Below, in pieces: positions 44,214-51,969 of a stretch of 51,969 bases of DNA; position 1 is the stretch's first letter; every line of letters begins with the position of its first letter. The DNA is from Pseudomonadota bacterium. GTDB lineage: Bacteria; Pseudomonadota; Gammaproteobacteria; Nitrosococcales; Methylophagaceae. The stretch covers positions 52,625 to 104,593 of the forward strand of contig JALIBN010000030.1 in NCBI GenBank assembly GCA_030576275.1. Reading direction: 5' to 3'. The notes under the pieces were generated by a model that saw only the letters and a program-made list of their open reading frames with translations, was not told the origin of the DNA and did no database searches. A program made the position numbers and the translations under genes.

Positions 44214-46976
44214 TCAATCAGCTTTCCCAAGCAAAGCCTCAAACTCATCAACCGGTAATGGTTTACTAAATAGGTAGCCTTGATAATGTGTACAACCACT
44301 ATCTAGCAGGAATTGTCTTTGTTCTGCCGTTTCCACACCCTCGGCAATCACATCAATATTCAAACTATTCGCCATGCTAATGATCGTGCGTATAATCGCC
44401 CTGTCATTGGCATCCGTGACAAGGTCACGCACAAAGGACTGGTCTATCTTTAATTGATTGAGTGGTAATTTCTTCAGATATTGCAGTGACGAATAACCCG
44501 TGCCAAAGTCATCTAATGAGAAGTGAATGCCTATTTTGTTGAGCGCATCCATTTTGGTGATGATGTCCTTGATGTTTGCTACCATGATACTTTCAGTGAG
44601 CTCTAGCTTTAGCCGGGTAGGGTTTATGTCATGACGCGCTATTGTTGCAAGCATTTGCTCGACAAAATCATCTTGATGAAATTGCTTGGCACTGACATTG
44701 ATGGCGAGTGTAAGGTCTTGGGACAGTTGGTTTTGTTGCCATGATTTAAGTTGCACGCAGGCAGTCTCTAATACCCATTTCCCAATGGGTATAATCAGCC
44801 CCGTTTCTTCGGCTAAGGGAATAAAGTCGAAGGGCGAAATCATGCCGCGCGTTGGATGTAACCAACGGATCAACGCCTCTACCCCTAATGTTTGCCCAGT
44901 AAAGTCAACCTGTATTTGATAATGCAATTGGAATTGGTTTTGTTCAATGGCTCTTCGCAGTTCTTGCTCCATGCTTGCACGAAGAGTGACAGCTTCTTGC
45001 ATCTTTGGATCAAAGAAACGTAGGGTATTACGTCCTCCAGCTTTGGATTGATACATGGCAATATCAGCTTGTTTTAACAGTTCCTCTGCCAGTTGTTCAT
45101 GACCGTTGAATAAAGTAGCGCCGATGCTGGAATTGCTGTGATGTGTGTATATGCCAAGCTGATAGGACTTATTGAGTGTGGAGATGATTTTTTTAGTCAC
45201 TTCTTGAGCTTGTGCCCCAGCTTCAAGGTTTTGCTCACTTAAGTCCTCTAATAACACCACGAATTCATCACCACCTAAACGAGCTACAGTATCACCTTCT
45301 CTGACACAAGCCGTTAATCGGGCGGCTACCTGTTGCAATAACATATCTCCCATATCATGCCCGAGAGTGTCATTCAGCGTTTTGAAGTAATCTAAGTCAA
45401 TAAACAGTAGTGCACCGCGATGGCCACTACGACTACTTGCAATCAACGCGTGGTTAATTCTGTCGAGTAATAGGCGTCGGTTAGGTAATTGGGTAAGCGG
45501 ATCGTAGAATGCTAGTCGTTTAATTTTATCTACGGCAATGTGAAGTTCATCTTCAATTTTCTTGCGATCGGTGATTTCCTGATGTGTTCCAAACATCCAG
45601 AGCGGTTTGTTGTCGGGCGTCCATGTCGTTACCTTTCCGCGATCTAACACCCATATCCAGAGCCCGTTTTTATGTCGCATACGTAGTTCGCATTCGTAAT
45701 AAGCTGACTCACCAGAAAAGTGTTTTTCTAAAAGTTCTTCTGATAGCACCGCGTCATCGGGGTGTACAAAGTTTATCCATGTTTCAATAGAAATAGGTTC
45801 AAGCTCGCTAAGTTCATAACCAATCATATTCGCCCAGTTGTCATTAAAGACGGTTTCACTTGTCTGAACGTTCCATTCCCAAGTGCCAGAACGTGTGCCT
45901 TCAATGATGTTATTTAAGCGTTGACGTTCTGTGTGGAGATAGCTTGCAGTATTGATTGCTCGTTCGCGACCCATCACTAGGAACCAAATAAATAATGTGA
46001 AAATGACGCTTACGATTACCCCAATAATGGCAACTAAATTTTGATCAATAGCCTTAATGCGTGAACTCATTAAAGGTAAAGGGCGGATGTTAACAGTCCA
46101 TAAATGATCTGTAATCTGCAATCTCTGAGTAGCTTCAAGTTCGGTAGTCGTCGCGAAATCAACGTCATCAGAATCATACATTAACTGTTCATCCGACATG
46201 CTTTCACCGTCGAATATATGGATGCTCAAATCGCTAGCATGTTCACCAAATAGACCTTCGATAAAGTCATTCATCCGAAACGGTGCAAATACCCAGCCAG
46301 TGATATGCTTTCGCCGTTCTGCAGAGGTGTCGTTGTGAGTATCGTTACGATAGATTGGCAAATACATCAAAAATCCCGCTTGCTCTTGATTGCCAGTCTC
46401 CTGCACCAGCGTTATTTTTCCAGACAGCTGAGGCAGTCCAGTATCAATGGCTTTTTGCATGGCAGTATGTCGCACAGGCTCATTGAACATGTCATAGCCA
46501 AATGCGCGCAGATTACTATCAACAAATGGCTCTAAGTAGATGATAGAAGTGTATGTGTCGCGCTGACCCTCAGGCCAAATAGTGTATTTAGGGAACCCCT
46601 CACTACGAATGGATGCGATGAACTGCGTCTTTTTAGCTGACGGTACGATTAGAGATAAACCCACACCTTGAATCCCAACGTACTTTTTAGCTAAATTGAG
46701 CGTTGCAATATATTGCTTGAATTCATTATGTTCGACACTGTTTGAGGCTATGAATAATCCACTTGTACCATGCAATACCTGCTCGTAAACATCCATGCGA
46801 TTTTTGATGAGGGCCATTGCTTCGCGAACTCGGTAATCAAAATATGTCTGCGTATTTTTTTCGAGTTCGTTCTTAGCAATATTGAATAGCGAATAGGTGA
46901 GAGACAGTAATATCAACAGCGTTGAAAGCGTCAATGCCACTGGTGAAGTGAAGTCAAAGTATTTAGTAATTTTCAT
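44214..46976 (-). CDS. CHASE-PAS-GGDEF-EAL cyclic-di-GMP signalling protein
   Basis: About 920 residues from the ATG at 46976 (MKITKYFDF); a GTG at 47006 adds 10 residues. A first helix (about 10-30), a periplasmic CHASE sensor (about 60-290), a second helix (about 320-340), a PAS domain (about 360-480), GGDEF (about 495-650) with intact GGDEF in RLGGDEFVVLLED, and EAL (about 670-915) with EALIRWLHP, DDFGTGYSSLQYL and IAEGVETAEQ. Both catalytic sites look intact, so it could make and break c-di-GMP. Single gene; a 7-bp repeat array lies about 200 bp upstream of the start. Confidence 0.95.
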   Translation of the reverse strand: MKITKYFDFTSPVALTLSTLLILLSLTYSLFNIAKNELEKNTQTYFDYRVREAMALIKNRMDVYEQVLHGTSGLFIASNSVEHNEFKQYIATLNLAKKYVGIQGVGLSLIVPSAKKTQFIASIRSEGFPKYTIWPEGQRDTYTSIIYLEPFVDSNLRAFGYDMFNEPVRHTAMQKAIDTGLPQLSGKITLVQETGNQEQAGFLMYLPIYRNDTHNDTSAERRKHITGWVFAPFRMNDFIEGLFGEHASDLSIHIFDGESMSDEQLMYDSDDVDFATTTELEATQRLQITDHLWTVNIRPLPLMSSRIKAIDQNLVAIIGVIVSVIFTLFIWFLVMGRERAINTASYLHTERQRLNNIIEGTRSGTWEWNVQTSETVFNDNWANMIGYELSELEPISIETWINFVHPDDAVLSEELLEKHFSGESAYYECELRMRHKNGLWIWVLDRGKVTTWTPDNKPLWMFGTHQEITDRKKIEDELHIAVDKIKRLAFYDPLTQLPNRRLLLDRINHALIASSRSGHRGALLFIDLDYFKTLNDTLGHDMGDMLLQQVAARLTACVREGDTVARLGGDEFVVLLEDLSEQNLEAGAQAQEVTKKIISTLNKSYQLGIYTHHSNSSIGATLFNGHEQLAEELLKQADIAMYQSKAGGRNTLRFFDPKMQEAVTLRASMEQELRRAIEQNQFQLHYQIQVDFTGQTLGVEALIRWLHPTRGMISPFDFIPLAEETGLIIPIGKWVLETACVQLKSWQQNQLSQDLTLAINVSAKQFHQDDFVEQMLATIARHDINPTRLKLELTESIMVANIKDIITKMDALNKIGIHFSLDDFGTGYSSLQYLKKLPLNQLKIDQSFVRDLVTDANDRAIIRTIISMANSLNIDVIAEGVETAEQRQFLLDSGCTHYQGYLFSKPLPVDEFEALLGKAD

Positions 46977-47172
46977 TACACTTTTATCATATAAACAGAG
47001 CGTCACTTATAATAAGGAAGTGAAAGATGCTATCGAAATTACACCCTAAATAAACAAGATACATGAATTTTATTTCATCTGCTATTTAAACTCTGAGGGT
47101 CGGTCTAATAAAAAGTGAAGTTATTTATCGTCATAATCGAAGCAATACGTCATTATTTGTAGTGAAGGATCA

Positions 47173-47228
47173 AAAAGGCAAAAGGCAAAAGGCAAAAGGC
47201 AAAAGGCAAAAGGCAAAAGGCAAAAGGC
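47173..47228. repeat. (AAAAGGC)x8 heptanucleotide tandem repeat
   Basis: Eight perfect AAAAGGC units, followed by two imperfect A-rich copies to about 47246. It lies between the start of the CHASE-GGDEF-EAL gene (minus strand) and the end of the ADP-ribosylglycohydrolase gene. The 62-codon Lys-rich frame through it is an artefact of the repeat. Confidence 0.95.
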
Positions 47229-47382
47229 AAAAAAAGGCAAAAAAGCGAGAATATACCTGTATAGTCTCAAAGGTTTTTAGGCAATATTGCCAATGGGTAG
47301 GAGTTGCTTTTTATCTAAGCGGTTTTATGCTTGTCTATACGGCCTTAGTATAAAAGATAGATTATTGATGTTTTAATCGAGA

Positions 47383-48498
47383 TTAAACTTCAGCATTGTT
47401 TGCCACGTTAACGAGTGCATCAATCTCCTGACCAATTGCGTTGTGGTTTAACAGTTTTTCAAACCAGTTGTTTGTTACAGTATCGCTATGCAACCCTAAT
47501 AAGATGCCAAGTACATTACCCCGATGGGCATTATCACCACCCAGGTTGGTATTAACTTTAAGTGCTTTCCACGGTTCGTTTAGATATTTATATGCTAAAT
47601 ATAAAACGATAGGCCAAGAATCTGAAATATAGCAGGCAGGTGAAAACACGTGCCCTACGACATGATTATCAGGTAAGTTGCGTTTGATTAGACCTGCGAC
47701 ATCCAAACCTGGTGAGCCTTTACCTGCTTGTATTAACAAGGCTTTAACACCTTCTTGGTCAGGCTCCTCCATCAGCCCGCAAAGCAGTGTTACATAACGA
47801 TCGCAGACTCTCATTAATGATTCATCGGGATGAGTAAGTGCTAAGTGTCCTCGACAAGCAATTTGTATTGCATGTTCACTGCTACCTCTCAGACGTTCTG
47901 AGAAGACCAACGGAGCAATAGTGATTAAGCCTCCGATGGAAGCTGTGTCGTGTGTTTTCATTGCACATTTTTCTGGTTTGCGGCCTTGAATGAAATTAGC
48001 AAAAAAGCCACGATGATATGACTCAGCATAGGTGTCTGGATGACGAGGTGGCTCTGCTGTCATAAACTCGATATAGGCGTTGCCAAATTTTTGTCTGTCA
48101 TAGCTTTCAGGTGAATTGGCGACGACACGCATCATTAGGCGAGCGCAGTGGGCATTTAAAGTATTCTCGCCTGCAGCCATACCTTGGTGATAATGCATAT
48201 TGGGCTTGTCCCAGAATTGTGACTTATCTTTTAAAATGACATCGCCGACTACTTCGATGGCTGTTTTGATCGATGTATCAATAGACTGGCGGCCGCCTTT
48301 ATATTTTGAATGTAAAGACATAATAGAGGATGGATGAAAGGCAGGCGCAGCTTCAAACTGCTGAATGCCACCCGGAAAGGCCCGTTCTATTTCTATAGGG
48401 TGATAAAACCAGTGAACTGGCATGGCTAGAGAGTCAGCAATGAATGAGGTTTTAAGGGCATTAGCTACGCGAAGTGATGGTGAATAATAATGGCTCAA
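47383..48498 (-). CDS. ADP-ribosylglycohydrolase family protein
   Basis: 371 residues. Helical ARH/DraG fold: FIADSLAMPVHW near the start (replacing the usual GDALG), HDTASIGG near 189 and NTNLGGDNAHRGNVLGILLG near 318, which provides the metal ligands. Removes ADP-ribose from protein or small-molecule substrates; the target is unknown. No ADP-ribosyltransferase partner in the window. Confidence 0.9.
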   Translation of the reverse strand: MSHYYSPSLRVANALKTSFIADSLAMPVHWFYHPIEIERAFPGGIQQFEAAPAFHPSSIMSLHSKYKGGRQSIDTSIKTAIEVVGDVILKDKSQFWDKPNMHYHQGMAAGENTLNAHCARLMMRVVANSPESYDRQKFGNAYIEFMTAEPPRHPDTYAESYHRGFFANFIQGRKPEKCAMKTHDTASIGGLITIAPLVFSERLRGSSEHAIQIACRGHLALTHPDESLMRVCDRYVTLLCGLMEEPDQEGVKALLIQAGKGSPGLDVAGLIKRNLPDNHVVGHVFSPACYISDSWPIVLYLAYKYLNEPWKALKVNTNLGGDNAHRGNVLGILLGLHSDTVTNNWFEKLLNHNAIGQEIDALVNVANNAEV

Positions 48499-48596
48499 AA
48501 AAATACCTCTAATAGTAAGTATGAGGCAAACTAAGTATCAACTTAGGATGCACTTGATAGTGCTAATGACAGGTAATGCACTTGTTAGTTCCTTGA
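48499..48596. other. Spacer upstream of the ADP-ribosylglycohydrolase gene
   Basis: Should contain its promoter; no clear signal. Confidence 0.3.
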
Positions 48597-48785
48597 AAGC
48601 ATGATGATAAAGGGTTAAACGGCAGTGATAGCGATTGGTTTGAAGTTGAGGTCACGGATATGGATAGGGTTGTTCTGACGAATAGAGGTATTAAGTATTC
48701 TATGTGGAGAATTGATAGAGCCGTGAAATCACTAAATAACTTAGAGTTAAACGAACGACTGCTTTTGGCACTGATTGGACGATAA
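48597..48785 (+). pseudogene. Unrecognised coding remnant
   Basis: A plus-strand frame between stops reads like protein (DWFEVEVTDMDRVVLTNRGI, YSMWRIDRAVKSL, LELNERLLLALIGR) for about 62 codons with no start codon near the beginning. It looks like the C-terminal end of a lost gene. The overlapping minus-strand 91-residue frame is less protein-like. I cannot name the family. Confidence 0.4.
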
Positions 48786-48852
48786 CTAAAATACAATCTA
48801 TTGCCTTTAAAGCACAGTTTTTCACGCTGTTTGATCAAGCTAGTGACTTTAG

Positions 48853-48996
48853 AAGCCTGTCAAGATTAAACTAGATTCGGTAATAGATCTTAGTTTTAAA
48901 ATAGGCCTTGAGAATGAGTATGAATCTAAATCTAAATCTAAAGTAGATGCTGGTACTAAACATAATGACTTTAAATATCGAGCCGCTATCGTTTGA
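48853..48996 (+). pseudogene. C-terminal fragment of a DUF481-like outer membrane protein
   Basis: About 47 codons: LDSVIDLSFKIGLENEYESK, then a Lys-Ser repeat and TKHNDFKYRAAIV. This resembles the last beta strands of DUF481 (salt-induced outer membrane, YdiY-type) proteins, which end in '..p.g.kk.Dt.y...lvYsf'. No N-terminal part is present. A short (TCTAAA)x3 run is inside it. Confidence 0.45.
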
Positions 48997-49208
48997 GATT
49001 ATAGCTTGCTTCACCCAATAGTCTTTAATGCTTAATTGCCTCTTCCTGATTTAATAATATATATGTACTGTAATATTTTTATTGATTCTAATCTTAAATT
49101 GGTGTTGGGCCACGTATAAATATGCTGTATTTAGATTTTATCTTTGTTAGTATCATTAATTATCATATATTTAAAGTACAGTTACTAATATCTAAGGATT
49201 AAGATTAA

Positions 49209-49382
49209 ATGATAAAGAAACATTTAAACGGCTTTACACTGATAGAGCTAATGATAGTCATTACAATAATAGGCATTTTGGCTTCTATTGCACTGCCAAG
49301 TTATAAACGCTATTTAAATGAAGCAAAAGCGGTACAGGTGCTAGTCAATCTACATGGGATAAGTGATTATACCAGTGCGTAG
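49209..49382 (+). pseudogene. Type IV pilin, N-terminal fragment
   Basis: 57 codons. [20 protein letters not shown] is a class III prepilin leader (cleavage after Gly8, Phe9, Glu at mature +5), followed by the hydrophobic helix and [16 protein letters not shown] 150-200-residue globular domain should follow but the frame stops in TAG at 49380. The end overlaps the end of the convergent photolyase fragment, so both are cut at the same place. Confidence 0.85.
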
Positions 49383-49800
49383 CCCAGCCATCACGATCGT
49401 TCAAACGTCGTATCACGCCACTTTGAACTGGTTCATACCATGGAATATTGAGAGATTCACACCAACGTTGAACAGTCTTATCACGCTCATAGGTCCAGCC
49501 ATTCCATGTTTCCTGATGCGACCATAGAGCTTTAATTTGATGACGCTGATGCATATTATTCAAAATATCAGTTGCATTGCCTATTTTGATAATTAGTTTT
49601 TGGCCCAATGTAGTTAAAGACTGATCGAGTTCAACAATGCATTCTTGCATAAATATGTAGTGCCGATAACTCATGTCAGGCTGTTGCCAAAGTTCTGGTT
49701 CAACAATATAAAGAGGCAAGATAGGACCCATTTTTAGAGCATGAGCAAGTGCTTGATGGTCTTCTATGCGTAAATCTCTTTTAAACCAGACAATATTCAC
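49345..49800 (-). pseudogene. Photolyase/cryptochrome, N-terminal fragment
   Basis: 151 residues starting VNIVWFKRDLRIEDHQAL (GTG at 49800, read as Met), the photolyase alpha/beta domain. It runs through IKALWSHQETWNGWTYERD to [17 protein letters not shown] and then loses similarity and stops. The whole FAD-binding helical domain (about 300 residues) is missing, so it cannot be an active photolyase. Last gene of an overlapping operon; it starts directly after the TGA of the TIGR03643 gene. Confidence 0.85.
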
Positions 49801-50013
49801 TCATACATCCCGTTTTATATTCTTGTGCTTAGATGTCCTGCCTGATACACGTTTGCGCCACAGGCGAAAGCTTGATGGTTTAAGATTTTTTCTCATCAGC
49901 CGGATGACCTTTGATTCAGACAACCGTGTATGTGACTGAATATCATCAAACGAAGTTTTATCGCACCATGCCATTTCAATAATTTCACTGATATTTTCTA
50001 GTTGTTCACTCAA
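49801..50013 (-). CDS. TIGR03643 (DUF2805) family small protein
   Basis: 70 residues from a TTG at 50013 that overlaps the SDR stop (TTGA) and has GGAG 9 bases upstream; the ATG at 50046 lies inside the SDR gene and is less likely. ISEIIEMAWCDKTSFDDI, SESKVIRLMRKNLKPSSFRL and WRKRVSGRTSKH are the family signature, a small helix-turn-helix-like protein. Function unknown. It is often found beside photolyase/cryptochrome genes in marine gammaproteobacteria. Confidence 0.88.
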   Translation of the reverse strand: MSEQLENISEIIEMAWCDKTSFDDIQSHTRLSESKVIRLMRKNLKPSSFRLWRKRVSGRTSKHKNIKRDV

Positions 50014-50711
50014 GGTAAGATCTCCTCTCCATCCCATGCGAAACATTTTCCAGTTTGCTCTGGTGTTAAATTTTCTAAAACATCGAGCAGTTTGTTAGCC
50101 GAGTATTTAGGTGTAAAAAGTTTTGCTGCTGGCACATTAGCCTGAAATGGTTTTGATAAATTACTATCAACCGTACCAGGATGAATGCCGACGATAATTG
50201 CATGTTTATTTCGTCTGCCAATTTCAATCGAGGCATTTTTTATAATCATATTCAGTGCTGATTTTGAGGCACGATAGGCATACCAGCCACCAAGTCGATT
50301 ATCTGATATGCTGCCAACGCGTGCTGACAGAGCTGCAAATATAGAGGGTTTATGTCTATTTAATTTTGGCAAAAAGTGTTTTGCAATAAGCGCAGGTGTG
50401 ATTGTGTTCACCTCAAAAATACGATGAAATTTTTCTGCAGATAATTCCCGCAAAGATTTTTCCGGCATGATGTCGGCGTCATGTAATATGCCATTAGCAA
50501 CAATCACCAAATCTAGTGGTTTTTCTTTTGAGGCATACACTGCAGCGGCAGCAATAGAATCCTCGCTGCTATAATCGATGTGATACTTACCATTTCGACA
50601 AAATGCATATAAGCTGGCATTGGGATATTGTTCAGATAAACGCTTAGTAAAAGCGCTGCCAATCGCTCCAGAGGCACCAATAATGACAATATTTTGCGGG
50701 TCAAAACTCAT
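50010..50711 (-). CDS. Short-chain dehydrogenase (C-factor-like)
   Basis: 233 residues. NIVIIGASGAIGSAFTKRL gives the Rossmann motif, VANGILH the NNAG position, a Ser in FAALSARVGS and YRASKSALN the catalytic Tyr/Lys. This subgroup resembles the CsgA/C-factor SDRs found with photolyase operons. Starts 4 bp inside the FAD oxidoreductase stop (ATGA). Confidence 0.9.
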   Translation of the reverse strand: MSFDPQNIVIIGASGAIGSAFTKRLSEQYPNASLYAFCRNGKYHIDYSSEDSIAAAAVYASKEKPLDLVIVANGILHDADIMPEKSLRELSAEKFHRIFEVNTITPALIAKHFLPKLNRHKPSIFAALSARVGSISDNRLGGWYAYRASKSALNMIIKNASIEIGRRNKHAIIVGIHPGTVDSNLSKPFQANVPAAKLFTPKYSANKLLDVLENLTPEQTGKCFAWDGEEILP

Positions 50712-51691
50712 AAAACTTTCTCTTTTAGTGCATTGGCAAGATGATAGGCAGAAGTGAAGGCTCCCTCAACACGACCACCAAAGCACCAATCACCGCACGC
50801 GGCAAGCCTGTGTTCTTGATCTAAAAATGTAGGATGAGATTGCAGTTTTACATTATTTGCATAACGCCAGCCATGAATAGTTTTGTAATTGGCAGCACTG
50901 ACATCATGCCCTGTAATAAAGTTAGTTTCATTTATTAGATGATGCATTACCGCCTCGCTATCATCGTCAATATGCGCCTCTGCATATTGCTCAGAACTAT
51001 GGACCATAAGTGTATGGTTATTTTCTCGTCCCGGCTTATGGCTGTTTAATGCAATCCAACTTAAGTCTGAATTTATAATATGCGCAGCTTCAAAGTCGAG
51101 AGCAAGGCCTTGTTTAAAGCCGAGCATCAATGAAAAACAGGCACCCATTTCTATAGCGCTGATATCGGCGTGATATTTGAAATACGGCGGAAGTAGCTCT
51201 GCGCTTTGTGGTGATGGAGCCGTCGATACCACCCAGTCAAAGTCCTTATAGTGCTGACCTTTATCATCGGTCAATTGCCATCTTTTTTTATGCTCAAGAG
51301 TTATAATGCGGGTATTGAGACGAATATCTATAGGAACTGCTAAATAGTTAGCGACCTGATTCATTCCCGGAATGCCAACATAGCGGGGCTCTTGATCAAT
51401 CCAGTTGCTGCGTTGTACAACCTGATTGCTATTAAATTTTACGTAGCGTGGATTCCATCGCCCAATAATACCCAGATCTATAAGAGGTTGAATAAAGTCT
51501 TGAAAGGCCTGTGTTCGTGCAGTGAAATATTGTGCTCCATGATCAAAAAAGTAAGGCTCAGCTCGTCGTGTCGACATGCGACCGCTTACCCCACGGGCTT
51601 TGTCAAAAACAGTGACCTCGGCATGATCTTTTAATAGATGTGCAGCTGATAAGCCGGATAAGCCGGCTCCGATGATAGCGATTTTTGTTAT
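50708..51691 (-). CDS. FAD-dependent amine-oxidase-like oxidoreductase, irregular start
   Basis: About 327 residues. Codons upstream of the internal ATG at 51577 encode the expected Rossmann motif KIAIIGAGLSGLSAAHLL and VFDKARGVSGRMSTRR, so the protein must begin near 51690. There is no ATG, GTG or TTG in that frame before an upstream TAG. The nearest ATG (51696) is in another frame and meets TAA after two codons; removing the five bases TCATA would give a normal start with AGGA upstream. ATA at 51691 is given here as the frame limit. C-terminal GDWCFGGRVEGAFTSA closes the FAD site. Renalase-like; substrate unknown. Confidence 0.8.
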   Translation of the reverse strand: MTKIAIIGAGLSGLSAAHLLKDHAEVTVFDKARGVSGRMSTRRAEPYFFDHGAQYFTARTQAFQDFIQPLIDLGIIGRWNPRYVKFNSNQVVQRSNWIDQEPRYVGIPGMNQVANYLAVPIDIRLNTRIITLEHKKRWQLTDDKGQHYKDFDWVVSTAPSPQSAELLPPYFKYHADISAIEMGACFSLMLGFKQGLALDFEAAHIINSDLSWIALNSHKPGRENNHTLMVHSSEQYAEAHIDDDSEAVMHHLINETNFITGHDVSAANYKTIHGWRYANNVKLQSHPTFLDQEHRLAACGDWCFGGRVEGAFTSAYHLANALKEKVL

Positions 51692-51837
51692 GACATAATT
51701 CCTGAAATAATAAGTGATAAAATAACGATGGCTGTGACCGAGCTACCAGTGTGAAAATACTGATGGCTGATCAGATCATCTTGCAACAGTTTAAGGTCAA
51801 TGAGTAACAAGATAACAAAAGCAGCTACGGAGGACAT
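51688..51837 (-). CDS. Small hydrophobic ORF at the head of the operon
   Basis: 49 residues starting MSSVAAFVILLLIDLKLL, with two hydrophobic stretches separated by a polar loop, ending GIMS in a TAA that overlaps the beginning of the FAD oxidoreductase frame. Upstream frames show no longer version. A TAG in its own frame lies just before the ATG. Could be a tiny membrane protein coupled to the FAD gene, or the result of the same indel. Confidence 0.35.
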   Translation of the reverse strand: MSSVAAFVILLLIDLKLLQDDLISHQYFHTGSSVTAIVILSLIISGIMS

Positions 51838-51969
51838 TCGCTTGTTCAGACCCTAAAATGGTGACCAAGTTCGATGCTGAAGAGAGAATTTTATTATTAT
51901 CGTAGTGTTGCATTAATTGTCTGCTTTTTTACTGTGTAGATCAAACTACTTGAAAATGGTCACTGCTAT
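51838..51969. other. Right edge, probable operon promoter region
   Basis: No supported ORF; should contain or lead to the promoter of the minus-strand operon. No clear operator by eye. Confidence 0.3.

Noticed and set aside
47162-47353. 63-residue Lys/Gln/Gly-rich plus-strand ORF
   Set aside because: It is created by translating the AAAAGGC tandem array; no ribosome site and no protein-like sequence after the array.
48563-48838. 91-residue minus-strand ORF
   Set aside because: Composition is Ser/Leu-rich as expected of an antisense shadow; the opposite strand reads more like protein.

Overview
The window is chromosomal DNA of an AT-rich gammaproteobacterium. The core block cinA(pncC)-recA-recX-alaS-lysC-csrA followed by tRNA-Ser(GCU) and tRNA-Arg(ACG) is a classic gammaproteobacterial arrangement. 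A free-standing pqqA peptide gene, two PQQ-type sugar dehydrogenases, an ETF/ETF-quinone oxidoreductase cluster and a Na+ antiporter beside a Na+ channel-like gene suggest a marine, possibly methylotrophic member of the Thiotrichales/Methylophaga-Cycloclasticus sort. That placement is inference only.

Layout. 1-7.7 kb: an acidic repeat protein open at the left edge, a malate:quinone oxidoreductase, a CheW-like fragment, greB, a secreted PQQ sugar dehydrogenase, selO, and a TPR/2OG-oxygenase fusion. 7.7-14.5 kb: the conserved recA-alaS-lysC-csrA-tRNA block. 14.5-17.05 kb: a small integrated remnant beside tRNA-Arg (MrcB-N/HNH nuclease, tyrosine integrase, DUF4224 protein, a 39-residue ORF). 17.4-23.1 kb: alternative oxidase, YccA-like protein, ribosome hibernation factor, then nhaR-nhaA and a voltage-gated cation channel. 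23.2-29.8 kb: HAD phosphatase, cupin, Trp-rich small protein, small dioxygenase, a TetR/SDR pair with visible operators, and a large secreted beta-propeller dehydrogenase. 30-36.7 kb: a frameshifted 7TMR-DISM diguanylate cyclase, TSUP transporter, uppP, orphan pqqA with its own terminator, a glutaredoxin-like/DUF3429 protein with a DCC thiol protein, and DUF302. 36.8-37.6 kb: two abutting dead gene ends (aroE-like and cytosine methyltransferase). 37.8-43 kb: etfB-etfA-fpr divergent from lysR and ETF-QO. 43-47.4 kb: a small exported protein inside a 17-bp inverted repeat pair, a CHASE-PAS-GGDEF-EAL protein, and a heptanucleotide tandem repeat. 47.4-51.97 kb: an ADP-ribosylglycohydrolase, a zone of gene debris, and a tightly overlapping operon (small membrane ORF, FAD oxidoreductase, SDR, TIGR03643 protein, truncated photolyase/cryptochrome).

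Themes. (1) PQQ: a precursor peptide gene and two candidate PQQ enzymes, with no pqqBCDE in the window. (2) Electron entry to quinone by several routes: Mqo, ETF-QO, and AOX as quinol exit. (3) Many broken genes: CheW fragment, split diguanylate cyclase, frameshifted small membrane protein, aroE end, dcm-like end, DUF481 end, pilin start and photolyase start. The last two are truncated against each other at one junction, which looks like a deletion scar. (4) Several genes lack a normal start codon where homology or a signal peptide says they should begin. I found no CRISPR array, rRNA or intact insertion sequence. No clearly new multi-gene system stands out. The most unusual items are the orphan pqqA unit, the deletion scar, the probably redox-dead glutaredoxin-DUF3429 protein beside a CxxC protein, and the repeat-bearing regions.
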